Shown in pieces: positions 15,428-24,400 of a DNA stretch of 28,294 bases (positions are counted from its first letter, which is position 1; every line of letters starts with the position of its first letter). Origin of the DNA: an uncultured candidate division Zixibacteria bacterium (GTDB lineage Bacteria; Zixibacteria; MSB-5A5; GN15; PGXB01); assembly GCA_937925655.1 (NCBI GenBank), contig CALAMC010000039.1, positions 1 to 28,294 of the forward strand, given 5' to 3'. The notes below the pieces were generated by a model. That model saw only the letters and a program-made list of their open reading frames with translations, searched no databases and was not told where the DNA came from. A program made the translations under genes and the position numbers.

Positions 15428-16441
15428 TCACGGGCAAACCGGCGCCGGCCCGGGGGGTAGATTGTACTTATATCCGATCAGCCATAAGATATCCACTAAA
15501 TCTATGCCGCCGTTGCCGTCGGCGTTCAATAATTCATTGCAACCGATCGGACTTCCCGGTCCGGGCGGATTATTATATTTATATGAAATCAGCCACAGGA
15601 TATCCAGCAGATTGACATCGTGATCAGCATTGGCGTCACCGGGTGTTCCCCATTCGTCACAGCAACCCGTAACTTCATTCCAGCCCCGCGCTTTCGCCAT
15701 CATCCACCAGAACGCTTTGCCCTTCTGATAGCAGTTGAAACAATGGGAATGGGCGCAACCGCCGCAGTCCGGACAGGTATGCACCGCGCACCATTCATAA
15801 CACCAGTAGCAGGCGTCGGTTTCATCGGGGTAATAGACGCCGTCGGGGTCATAGCTTTCGATGTCGGCGAAATCAAAGAGTATCTTCCCGTTGGCCAGAC
15901 AGTAATCGCGAATCTGGTTATTGTTGCGATACAGGTCACCGGCCGGCCCGGAACCGTCGAGGTGACCCGTCATATATATGAAATCCACCGCCGGGTAGGC
16001 GGCCTCGAGGGCGCTCATGGAATCGAGATATATGTTTATGCCTGCTTCGGTGTTGTCGGAGGCTCCGCCGCACCACGACCACATGACTACGTTGCATTCC
16101 GGGTGAGCATTAAGATAGGTTCTCGTCGGCGCCACCCAGGAGACGTCGCCGTTGTGCCCCAGATCGCTTCCGTATTCCGACATCGACGGACTGACGTACG
16201 TTGCATCTTCGGTTTCGAGCATGTTTATGCCGGTGACAATCTGACTGCCGTGCGAGGTATGTCCGTAAAATATCCGGCAGTTATTCTGAATATCCTGAAT
16301 GTATGACAGCGGAATCGAATAGAATTCGGTGACGCCGTTATGGTCGGCGATGATCGCCTGCGCCCCGGCGTATGGCGGCATCATTAAACCGAATGCGGTG
16401 CAAATTATCAGGATCGCATAAATAAGCTTCCCATACTTCAT
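15428..16441 (-). CDS. secreted protein with cysteine/histidine cluster and dockerin-like C-terminus
   Basis: A 337-residue exported protein with a signal peptide (residues 1-28, LIYAILIICTAFGLMMPPYAGAQA). The core has conserved-looking blocks RIFYGHTSHGSQIVTG (56-71), VVMWSWCGG (118-126), VDFIYMTGHLDG (152-163) and KILFDFADIESYDPDG (186-201), then a dense cluster of eight Cys (211-237) with three His. I recognise the overall pattern from unnamed secreted proteins but know no function; the HTSHG and TGHLDG blocks could form a hydrolase active site, which is speculation. Residues 268-337 are two dockerin-like F-hands with the tail PPGPAPVCP. GGAG lies 6 nt before ATG 16441. It is downstream of the C25 peptidase gene on the same strand, separated by 96 bases with a hairpin. 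Confidence 0.85.
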   Translation of the reverse strand: MKYGKLIYAILIICTAFGLMMPPYAGAQAIIADHNGVTEFYSIPLSYIQDIQNNCRIFYGHTSHGSQIVTGINMLETEDATYVSPSMSEYGSDLGHNGDVSWVAPTRTYLNAHPECNVVMWSWCGGASDNTEAGINIYLDSMSALEAAYPAVDFIYMTGHLDGSGPAGDLYRNNNQIRDYCLANGKILFDFADIESYDPDGVYYPDETDACYWCYEWCAVHTCPDCGGCAHSHCFNCYQKGKAFWWMMAKARGWNEVTGCCDEWGTPGDANADHDVNLLDILWLISYKYNNPPGPGSPIGCNELLNADGNGGIDLVDILWLIGYKYNLPPGPAPVCP

Positions 16442-16486
16442 AGTCTTCTCCGATATGAATAATGCATCATCTTCTTCAGCTTTATC

Positions 16487-16509
16487 TTGTCGGGTTTCCT
16501 TGCCGACAA
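16487..16509 (-). terminator. hairpin between the C25 peptidase and the next dockerin gene
   Basis: TTGTCGG (16487-16493) and CCGACAA (16503-16509) form a 7-bp stem with a 9-nt loop, 29 bases after the peptidase stop. The downstream strand is not U-rich, so it may be an attenuator or processing hairpin within an operon rather than a full terminator. Confidence 0.35.
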
Positions 16510-16537
16510 TATCGGAACATGGAACCCGATCTACTGC

Positions 16538-19201
16538 TCACGGGCAGACCGGTTCCGAACCCGGCGGCTGGCCGTACTTATAATCAATCAGCCGAAGTAT
16601 ATCCAATAGGTTGACCGTCCCGTCGCCGTTGGTATCGAGCAATTCATCACAGCCACCGGGATTACCCGGGCCGGGCGGATTGCCGTACTTATAATCAATC
16701 AAAAACAGGATATCCAGCAGGTTGACGTCATGGTCGCCGTTGGCGTCACCGGGCGTACCCCATTCGAGACAGCAACTGATATCGCAGGCATCCCCGATAC
16801 CGTCGCCGTCGGAATCGGCCTGGTCGGGATTATAAACATCGGGACAATTATCCATGCCACAGGTATTGGTTGCGTACCCCGGATCCCCATAGCCGTCGCC
16901 GTCGCTGTCGATGCACGACAGCAGTTTTAAAGTCGGGTCACCGTTAAGGATCATGCCATAGTACCATTCCTGTTCCCAGAGTTCAAACGGCGCCTGTGCC
17001 TGGAACCACGCCAGCATCGCCTGACCGACGGTTTTTTCATCCTCGGAAAGCGGGCCGGTGAAATCATGGAAGTTGAGCATACTGCCGCTCTTGGCCGAGG
17101 CGACCGTTATCAGACCGGTGGTCGTGTTGAAAATGTACGCCCCGGCCAGGTAATTGTCGTCGGTGAACCGTCCGGGTCCGCACGAAAAGAGATTGTAAAA
17201 CAGCACCGGCGGGTCGTTTTGTTGTATGGTCTCGGAGTACACCCAGTCACCGTCGCCGTCATAATAAGCGCCGAACTCGAACGGACGGCCATTGCCCATA
17301 CAGCGCTCCCAGACACCCAGCGGCGCCGGGTCGCCTTCAACCGGGGCCACCGACGATTCCCCGCCGAGATAATCGGTCGTGAGACGCGTTGACGTGTTCG
17401 GATTGACATACGGCCCATTGACCAGCCAGCTGCCGACATGCGCGATGGGTTGCATCACCGGGTCGTACGTCAGCCCGCTGACCACACCGCCGTCGGCCTG
17501 ACAGAACCGGGCGCTGAACCCGTGCGAACCCATCCACTGCGATATTTTCACCAGCAGGCGGTTTTCCCCGGCGTTTAAGGAAACATTAAATTTGGTTTCA
17601 TCGGCGATAAAGCCGCCGTACACATTATCATTCAATACCTGCGCCCCGTTGAGCCAGACCCGGGCGCCGTCGTCATAACCCATCCAGAGCTGGCAGGATT
17701 GGGCGGTCGCCGAATAAACTCTCACGAAGGCATAGCAGGCCCCGTAGTCGCTCGCCTCATGGGCCGACAAATCTATATAGGGACTGCCCGAATTGAAAGT
17801 CGTCCAGGTTTTTCCCCCCATAGCCATGCCATCGGTCGGGTTGATGGCGCTTTCGGCAACACCCAGATAATTGGTCGTAAGATAGCTCCAGAAATTGTTT
17901 GAAATATCCTGATGAAACCCGTTTAAAAGCCAACTGCGGATAAACTCGGGTTCGGCCGGGGAGCTCGACGGGTCGTTAATACTGTACTCCAGATCGGTAA
18001 AGGTAGCATACGAGGGATCCGCGAATCGGGCCGAAAAGCGAAAGTCTCCCCCACCCTGACTGACTTTGCACAGCAATCGATTCCACCCTGCCTGCAAAAA
18101 GACAACGGCCTCATAAGCATCTTCCGTCCAACCGCCATAACGATCATTGGTATAAACCAGCGAGCCGTTGAGCCAGACCCGGATGCCGTCGTCGCTACCC
18201 AGCAGGAGTTTGGCGGCGCGGGTGGTCGGGCTGTACACGTAGACATGGGCATATGCCGCCGATTCGGTGGGCCGTCGGCCGAAATGATGACCGCCGGAAT
18301 AGCTGTGAGCGCAGACGGTCACGAAATGCAAGCCTTCGTTCAATTTATCAAGATAATCGACCCCGGTCGTATAATAACCATAATCATAGCGAGTCACACT
18401 GTCGTCGTAAATCAGATCCATATTGACGGCCATGTCGTACCAGTCTTCTTCGACATATTCCAAAGCGCGCCAGGGTTGCATCAATTGATAATTCCTATAA
18501 TCATGAACTTTGGCCAGATAGTTATTGATCATGTTGGCTTCGGTGTCATAGGACAGGGTATGAGCATACATCCGGCCAATATACACCTCCGGCGCCATAT
18601 CCCCGGCTCCGGCCGTGTGGATTTCATAAACGCCGTCGAAATTATTGTCCTGCCAGTTGCCGTCGAGGTCCATATAGTAAAGATCACTGGGGAACTGGTC
18701 GCCGGAGACCTCGGCCCAGGCGGCGGTGATATCGCCGATAAAAACAAACCCTTCGCTGCCGTCATTGTACCGGCTCAAAATCCAGTTTTTGATATCCTGC
18801 GGGGAGCCGCCCGATACCGTGGTCAGCGTCGTTTTGAAACCCTCGGCCTCGATATCGGCGATATATTGATTTAGGGCGGTCAAAATACTTGGATAAAGGG
18901 TGGCATCGACCAGGATGGAAACATCGGCTTCGAACCGCCCTTTGGCAATATCGATATCGGCAAATTTGGCCGCCTCCTGCGGGCGGGCTTTAAGATATTC
19001 GGCATGGGTGCCGGGAAATACACCGGGAGGGGCGTCCCATTTCAGTTTCTCAAGGAGTCGCCCATCCAGCTTTTGAGGATTGGCGCTTGTGGCGATATTA
19101 TCACTGGAATGGTTTTTTGCGCCGCTCGTTTGGGCCAAAACACATGTCGCCGAAAGGGCTGCTGTCATGAGGATTGCGGAAAGCCAAAAGATCTTTTTCA
19201 T
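16538..19201 (-). CDS. secreted gingipain-type (C25) cysteine peptidase with inserted PA14-like modules, TSP3 repeats and dockerin-like tail
   Basis: An 887-residue exported protein. The signal peptide is MKKIFWLSAILMTAALSATCVLA. The peptidase begins at about residue 93 and shows family C25 features: EGFVFIGDITAAW, PSDLYYMDLDGNW, APEVYIGRMYA, candidate catalytic His299 (VTVCAHSYSGG), candidate Cys674 (LFYNLFSCGPGRFTDDN), then GLITVASAKSG and YYGMILNGDPTLKL. Between His and Cys lie PA14-like modules (GSDDGIRVWLNG at 335-346; MGYDDGARVWLNG at 507-519) with W-L-x-NG...LTT-x-YLG half-modules. After the peptidase come thrombospondin type-3 calcium repeats (about 765-806) and two dockerin-like F-hands (817-887) ending PPGSEPVCP. 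ATG 19201 was chosen over TTG 19222 because AGGAAG lies 9 nt upstream. The family cleaves proteins outside the cell; whether this long-insert form is active is unknown. Confidence 0.82.
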   Translation of the reverse strand: MKKIFWLSAILMTAALSATCVLAQTSGAKNHSSDNIATSANPQKLDGRLLEKLKWDAPPGVFPGTHAEYLKARPQEAAKFADIDIAKGRFEADVSILVDATLYPSILTALNQYIADIEAEGFKTTLTTVSGGSPQDIKNWILSRYNDGSEGFVFIGDITAAWAEVSGDQFPSDLYYMDLDGNWQDNNFDGVYEIHTAGAGDMAPEVYIGRMYAHTLSYDTEANMINNYLAKVHDYRNYQLMQPWRALEYVEEDWYDMAVNMDLIYDDSVTRYDYGYYTTGVDYLDKLNEGLHFVTVCAHSYSGGHHFGRRPTESAAYAHVYVYSPTTRAAKLLLGSDDGIRVWLNGSLVYTNDRYGGWTEDAYEAVVFLQAGWNRLLCKVSQGGGDFRFSARFADPSYATFTDLEYSINDPSSSPAEPEFIRSWLLNGFHQDISNNFWSYLTTNYLGVAESAINPTDGMAMGGKTWTTFNSGSPYIDLSAHEASDYGACYAFVRVYSATAQSCQLWMGYDDGARVWLNGAQVLNDNVYGGFIADETKFNVSLNAGENRLLVKISQWMGSHGFSARFCQADGGVVSGLTYDPVMQPIAHVGSWLVNGPYVNPNTSTRLTTDYLGGESSVAPVEGDPAPLGVWERCMGNGRPFEFGAYYDGDGDWVYSETIQQNDPPVLFYNLFSCGPGRFTDDNYLAGAYIFNTTTGLITVASAKSGSMLNFHDFTGPLSEDEKTVGQAMLAWFQAQAPFELWEQEWYYGMILNGDPTLKLLSCIDSDGDGYGDPGYATNTCGMDNCPDVYNPDQADSDGDGIGDACDISCCLEWGTPGDANGDHDVNLLDILFLIDYKYGNPPGPGNPGGCDELLDTNGDGTVNLLDILRLIDYKYGQPPGSEPVCP

Positions 19202-19257
19202 GGTGTCATACTTCCTGCTCAAAAGTGGATTTACATATCATTAATCGTCATAAACCC

Positions 19258-19285
19258 AATATAATCAAGAACCGCCGGGAGACAA
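19258..19285 (-). promoter_or_regulatory. candidate promoter of the C25 peptidase gene
   Basis: On the minus strand, TTGTCT (19285-19280) and TATATT (19263-19258) are separated by 16 bp, giving a leader of about 50 nt. The -35 matches consensus only moderately. The region is AT-rich and shared with the divergent methyltransferase gene. Confidence 0.35.
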
Positions 19286-19429
19286 GGAGAAGTTGGGATC
19301 CAAAGGCTTATAATAAGTTACTTCAATTTGTATTATCAAAAGCCGTTTTAAATAAAAATTTTGCCCTTTACAACCACGGATATTTTGATTAATTAATAAC
19401 TCAAACGCAGGTGACGGGGTTTTAAATCC

Positions 19430-20725
19430 ATGAAGACCAGGCATAAAATAATCATCGGGGATTCTAGGATAATGACGGATGAAATTGATGGCCCCGTTCA
19501 ATTAATCGTTACGTCACCCCCCTATTGGCAATTGAAGGATTATGGGAATAGCCAGCAGATTGGTTTTAATCACAGTTACCAAGAATACATCAATAATCTA
19601 AATCTGGTATGGAATGAATGCCATCGTGTTCTGGAAAATGGGTGCCGATTATGTATTAATATCGGGGATCAATTCGCCCGTTCAGTTTATTATGGCCGCT
19701 ATAAAATTATTCCGATTAGGACCGAAATTATCAAGTTTTGTGAGACAATAGGGTTCGATTATATGGGCGCCATAATATGGCAAAAAGTGACCACTTGCAA
19801 CACTACTGGTGGGGCAACCATCATGGGGTCTTTCCCTTATCCGCGGAATGGCATTTTAAAACTCGATTATGAATTTATACTGATTTTTAAAAAGCCCGGT
19901 ATTGCAAAATCCGTAAATAAAAATATAAAAGAAAAATCCAAAATGACGACCGAGGAATGGAATCAGTATTTCTCGGGTCATTGGAATTTTGCGGGAGAAA
20001 AACAGGTAAAACACCTGGCCATGTTCCCTGAAGAATTGCCGAGACGCCTCATAAAGATGTTCTCATTCATCGGAGATACGGTTCTCGATCCATTTCTGGG
20101 AAGCGGAACGACTACTCTGGCGGCCAAGAATTTGTATAGAAACTCTGTCGGCTTTGAAATTAATGCCGATTACCTTCCAATTATCAAAGATAAAATTGGC
20201 CACAGCCAGCCTTCACTTTCGGAAAACTGTATTTTTGAATTTTCCGTACAGGAAAAAAAGACAATTGATTTCGCAGAAAAAATCCAGAGACTTCCATATA
20301 TTTTCAAAGATCCCATCAAATTCGACAGAAAGGTTGACCCCAAACAGCTTCAATTTGGATCCAAAATAGATCAAACCGTGGGACAAAAGGGTGGCTACTT
20401 CACTGTAAAAGAAGTCATAAGTCCTGAAATAGTGAAGCTTAATAACGGTCTTACGGTAAGGCTTTTGGGTATCAAACAAAATGTATCAAAAAATGGGCTT
20501 GCCAAAGAATTCTTAATAAAAAAGACCCAAGGGCAAAAGGTCTTTATGAAATACGATAACTACAAGTTTGATGTTGATAATAGACTGTGCTGTTATCTTT
20601 ACCTCCAGAATAAGACATTTGTGAACGCACACTTGATTAAAAGCGGTCTTGTGGATGTTGATACTGAACTTAATTACATATATAAGGCGAAATTTATGGA
20701 GCTTAAGGGAGCAATGAATGCCTAA
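19430..20725 (+). CDS. type II DNA methyltransferase (beta class, N4-cytosine type) fused to a degenerate SNase-like domain
   Basis: This restriction-modification methyltransferase transfers a methyl group from S-adenosylmethionine to an amino group on DNA. The catalytic motif TSPPYW (residues 28-33) precedes the SAM-binding motif DPFLGSGTTT (220-229), the beta-class order. TSPPY is typical of N4-cytosine enzymes, and the partner nuclease suggests a CTAG target like M.MjaI. Residues about 322-425 resemble the staphylococcal nuclease OB fold (VRLLGI at 343-348, AKEFLIKKTQGQKV, RLCCYLYL at 385-392, FVNAHLIKSGLVDVD). The nuclease's active-site Asp and Glu positions read as other residues, so it is probably a DNA-binding rather than cutting domain. 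The gene is AT-rich compared with its surroundings. ATG 19430 is about 10 nt after CGGGG. The end overlaps the endonuclease gene by 8 bases. Confidence 0.9.
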   Translation: MKTRHKIIIGDSRIMTDEIDGPVQLIVTSPPYWQLKDYGNSQQIGFNHSYQEYINNLNLVWNECHRVLENGCRLCINIGDQFARSVYYGRYKIIPIRTEIIKFCETIGFDYMGAIIWQKVTTCNTTGGATIMGSFPYPRNGILKLDYEFILIFKKPGIAKSVNKNIKEKSKMTTEEWNQYFSGHWNFAGEKQVKHLAMFPEELPRRLIKMFSFIGDTVLDPFLGSGTTTLAAKNLYRNSVGFEINADYLPIIKDKIGHSQPSLSENCIFEFSVQEKKTIDFAEKIQRLPYIFKDPIKFDRKVDPKQLQFGSKIDQTVGQKGGYFTVKEVISPEIVKLNNGLTVRLLGIKQNVSKNGLAKEFLIKKTQGQKVFMKYDNYKFDVDNRLCCYLYLQNKTFVNAHLIKSGLVDVDTELNYIYKAKFMELKGAMNA

Positions 20726-21347
20726 AGAATGGATTTTGAATAGTGCAATCAACAGATGGGGACTACAGAAGAAAAGAATTGTGGGAGCAGTTTCGGATGA
20801 AATTAGAAAATGCTCGCCCAAATCAGTAAGCGACTGGGAGTCTTATTATTTTGGAAACGTGTATCCCCGCGAACACCTGATCGAGGTTGGCAGAAAACTC
20901 TATATAAAAATTACGGAAGTTCTGAGCGCGGAAATAGATGAAATAACGGAAGAGGACTGTATAAATTACGTTATCAATCTGGTTATCAACAGGACATTTG
21001 ATGGATATATGACCGAAAAGAAGACAACTTACGAACAGCTACAGGATATTCTTCACATAAAAATTGAGCCGGCCCCGGATGAATGGGATAGGTTATTCAA
21101 CGTAGATTTCTTTATAAAAATCAATGAACAGTATATTGGATTGCAAATAAAACCCGCGGGATATGCATTCATTCCGCAAATAATCAATGAAAAAAAACAT
21201 CAATTGGAGACTCACAAAAAGTTTTCCTCCAAATACGGGGGAAAAGTATTTTTTATTATATCCATCAAGGATGGTGATAAAAAGAAGATTTATAACGCCG
21301 AAGTAATTAAGGAAATCCAGGACGAAATCAATAGGCTCTCGAGTTAG
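20718..21347 (+). CDS. type II restriction endonuclease, MjaI-like
   Basis: The 209-residue protein begins KEWILNSAINRWGLQKKRIVGAVSDEIRKC and contains LYIKITEVLSAEIDEITEEDC and PAPDEWDRLFNVDFFIKINEQ, the pattern I associate with the MjaI restriction endonuclease family, which cuts CTAG. A PD-(D/E)xK-type core is visible as D130 (NVD) with Q143-I-K145 (GLQIKP), so the middle acidic residue is replaced by Gln. It overlaps the methyltransferase stop by 8 bases, with GGGAG 6 nt before ATG, a compact arrangement that couples nuclease production to methylase production. The recognition site is inferred from family only. It shares the AT-rich composition of the methyltransferase gene, which suggests joint acquisition. 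Confidence 0.78.
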   Translation: MPKEWILNSAINRWGLQKKRIVGAVSDEIRKCSPKSVSDWESYYFGNVYPREHLIEVGRKLYIKITEVLSAEIDEITEEDCINYVINLVINRTFDGYMTEKKTTYEQLQDILHIKIEPAPDEWDRLFNVDFFIKINEQYIGLQIKPAGYAFIPQIINEKKHQLETHKKFSSKYGGKVFFIISIKDGDKKKIYNAEVIKEIQDEINRLSS

Positions 21348-21396
21348 AACAGACATGGATTTCCCTTAATTATCAGAAAATTGAACAGGCCATTAA

Positions 21397-21422
21397 AAAA
21401 GGCGGCCAAATGGCCGCCTTTT
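21397..21422. terminator. bidirectional Rho-independent terminator
   Basis: A perfect 11-bp stem, AAAAGGCGGCC (21397-21407) with GGCCGCCTTTT (21412-21422) and loop AAAT, lies between convergent genes. It has a T-rich tail on the plus strand and an A run upstream that gives U-rich sequence on the minus strand. It ends both the endonuclease gene and the giant beta-helix gene. Confidence 0.85.
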
Positions 21423-21441
21423 ATTCAATGAAAGATAACCC

Positions 21442-24400
21442 TTACTGACAGGCCTGGGCCGTCACTTGGGTTGTCTGTGTCTGCATTTGTGTCGAAGATT
21501 CCATCACCACCGGGTTTGCCGGCACGACCGGCCCCTTCGCCGCGTCGCGAATCGGCAACTGGCAGTTGGCGATCCACTGACCGCAACCGCACAACGCCGG
21601 GCCCTGGTTATAGATGTTTTCGATCAGGGTCAGAATATCCAGCAGGTTCAACTGACAATCGCAGTTGGCGTCGCCGGAACAGAGTTCGTACGGAACCGGG
21701 TCCGGACCATCCTGATAGATACTGGCGATCAAATACAGAATGTCCAGCAGATTGAAAACATGCTGGGCGTCGCCATCGGCGTCGCCCGGACGGCAATCGC
21801 AGGCACTGCCGCAGTTGACATTCGGGTAACGGTCAACGGCTCCGGCCGTGCCGATAATCGGATAGGGGTCACCGAGATTGCCCGTGAAATCGCTCCAGCA
21901 GTTGCCCTCGGAGACACCGTCATCCCAGTAACCGCCCGCGGCGTCATCTTCGGCATTGAGGTTGTTCTGGAATATATTGTGGTATATCGTCAGGCTGTAC
22001 GCGCTGGTCGAAGGCGCCCCGTAGTCCTTAACCGACAACCCCTTGATATTTCCGACGAAAAAGTTATCGGTCATCGAAACGGTGATCGCCCCGTTGCCGT
22101 TGGTGTAGATAAGTCCCCCATAATCATCATTATTGACGAACTGGTTGCCGCTCATGTTGACCGTCACCGAAGACCCGGCGCTTGCACCCTCATCGACAAT
22201 GACAAAGCCGCCGCTGGTCTCGGAACCGGTGGTGGCGTTGTTGTGGATGCTGTTACCGATGACATTGGCGACCAAATCGACATTGCCCGTATAACCGGCA
22301 AACGAATTGCCGATGTATAGCCCGTACTGGCAATTATAGATTTCGTTTTGTTCCACCGCCACGGTCTTAGTCAACGGACCCAGCCCGGTCGTGAATGAGT
22401 TTTCGATATAGATGGCCGCCGAATTGGATTTGTCGGACAACGCCCAGGTGTTGAAACCGTGAAACACGTTGCTGGTTATATTACCGGTCGAAGCCGAGCC
22501 GATTTCCAGGGCGTAGCCGAAATCGCTTTCGGTCTTGCGGAAAGTATTGCCGATCAGGTTGACATGCACCCAGTCGTGAGTCACCACGGCGATCCGCCCG
22601 GAATTTACGAATTCGTTGTTGTAAACGTTCAACTGGGCGCGATTGCCGACGCCGTATTCGGGCGTGACGGCCCGGGCATACACCATCATTTCGTAGTACC
22701 CGCCGGAAACGTCGGGTACGTTCATGTTGAGCAGATTGCTGTTGCTCAATTCGCCCGACGAATTCCAGTAAAGGAACCCGAAAGTATTATTGGCCTTGAT
22801 GTCATTGTAATTGAAGTTCATGCCCTCGAACGTGATATCCGTGGAATTGACGACGCGTATCGCCGTGCGGCGGGTAGTGCCATAGGATGCCACATTCCAG
22901 CCGAGTGTCGCGGCCGGTTTGAAAAACGTGTTATTGCGGCCCTGACCGTGGAAGGCCAGCCCGGAACGATTCTCGATATTGACCGGTTGCGTATAAAGCT
23001 CCGCAGAAACATAAATGACATCACCGTTACCGGCCAAATCGACCGCATCCTGGAATTGCGAATTGTTGGAATTGTTGAGATACCAGTTCCACGATGAGGC
23101 ATGACTGTTGCCGACATAATTGGCGCCCCACCAGGGCGAATAATCGACATTGGTCGTGATGGCATCGCCGGTTCCGGGTTCACCGTTTACGGGCATATCG
23201 TCGCTTTCTTGTGAATTTGATGCGGCCATGACTCTGGTACCGGCATATGGCGTTTCATTGCCGTCGATGGCACTCGATGCCGCCGGTCGATTGACGACTT
23301 CGTTCGACCCACCATTTTTGGCGACTATGCTCGGTCCGGTAACGTTACCCCACCAGTTCCCCTGGGCATCCAGCAACCCGGTAATCAGGTTCTGTACCGC
23401 CAGAGTATTACCGGAGAAATTGTTGAAATTGATATGCACGTCGCCGGGCTCGATGCTCTCGTAATCATCGACATAGACCCCGACGCCGGTGTTACCGGTG
23501 AAGTTATTGCCGGTGACGTGGATGATCGACGCCGCGCCGTCACACAGGAAGGCGTATTCATTACCAGTGAAGTTGTTACCGGTGACGGTGACATTGGCGG
23601 CGTCGGCCACGTACACGGCCATGTCATTCGAAGTGAACTGGTTGCCGCTGACGGTGATACCGTTGCCGCTCAAAATCATCATGAATTCGTTGTTTTCGAA
23701 TATATTATTGTCCTGCACCGACGTATTCATGCCATACGTCAAATACAGCATGGCTTCGCAATCATGGACATAATTGCCCCGGATGACCGTACCGCTTCCG
23801 GGAGCATAGACGTTGATGGCCGAGGCCGCCCAGGTATCGGGGATGTACTTGATGTCGGAAACTTCGTTCCCGTCCAGCGTCCCGGTGGCGCCGTAACCCA
23901 GCTGAATACCGTTCTGCGCCCAGTGTCCCTGGGGCAACGGGCCTTCGCCGATTATGGTATTGCCGACGACTTGCGCCGTCGGATCCGGCAGACCGCCGTT
24001 ATCGCCCATAATGCCGATACCGCCGCGTGTCCAGTCATTAACCGTGTTGCCGGAAACCTCGACGCTGGAATGGCCGTACACCATGATACCGAACGTCTCC
24101 GGATTACCGGAGGTAAACAGCAGTTCCCGGTATTCGTTGCCGGAGACTTTCGACTGGCCAAGGCAGTTGCGCATAAGCGTCCCGACAAAGCGACTGGCCG
24201 TGCCGGAATTGTTGCCGTCGAAAACCATACCCGTGATTTTCGCCTCGATCGTGGCCGTGCCGCTGACATAACCGCTGCCATTGTCCGTGCCGCCGTAGGC
24301 AAAAAGCATCGGATAGAAGGTCGCTCCGCTTTCCGGAATAGTGTAGGCGTACAGGCCGCCGGTCGGAGGGACAATCGTGGCGCCGGTGGCGCCGCTGACG

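Noticed and set aside
15620..16306. Long plus-strand open frame opposite the 337-residue secreted protein, and a similar one at 18245-18874 opposite the C25 peptidase
   Set aside because: They arise from codon bias of the real minus-strand genes, which have signal peptides and known domains. The antisense translations look like no protein family.
19309..19314. Perfect TATAAT on the plus strand upstream of the methyltransferase
   Set aside because: No matching -35 sequence at 16-18 bp, and the region is AT-rich enough for chance matches.
23385..23660. Closely spaced similar stretches (ACCGGTGAAGTT-like) that suggested a CRISPR array
   Set aside because: They encode in-frame beta-helix rungs (VTGNNFTGN) with varied spacing and no unique-spacer pattern; no cas genes are present.
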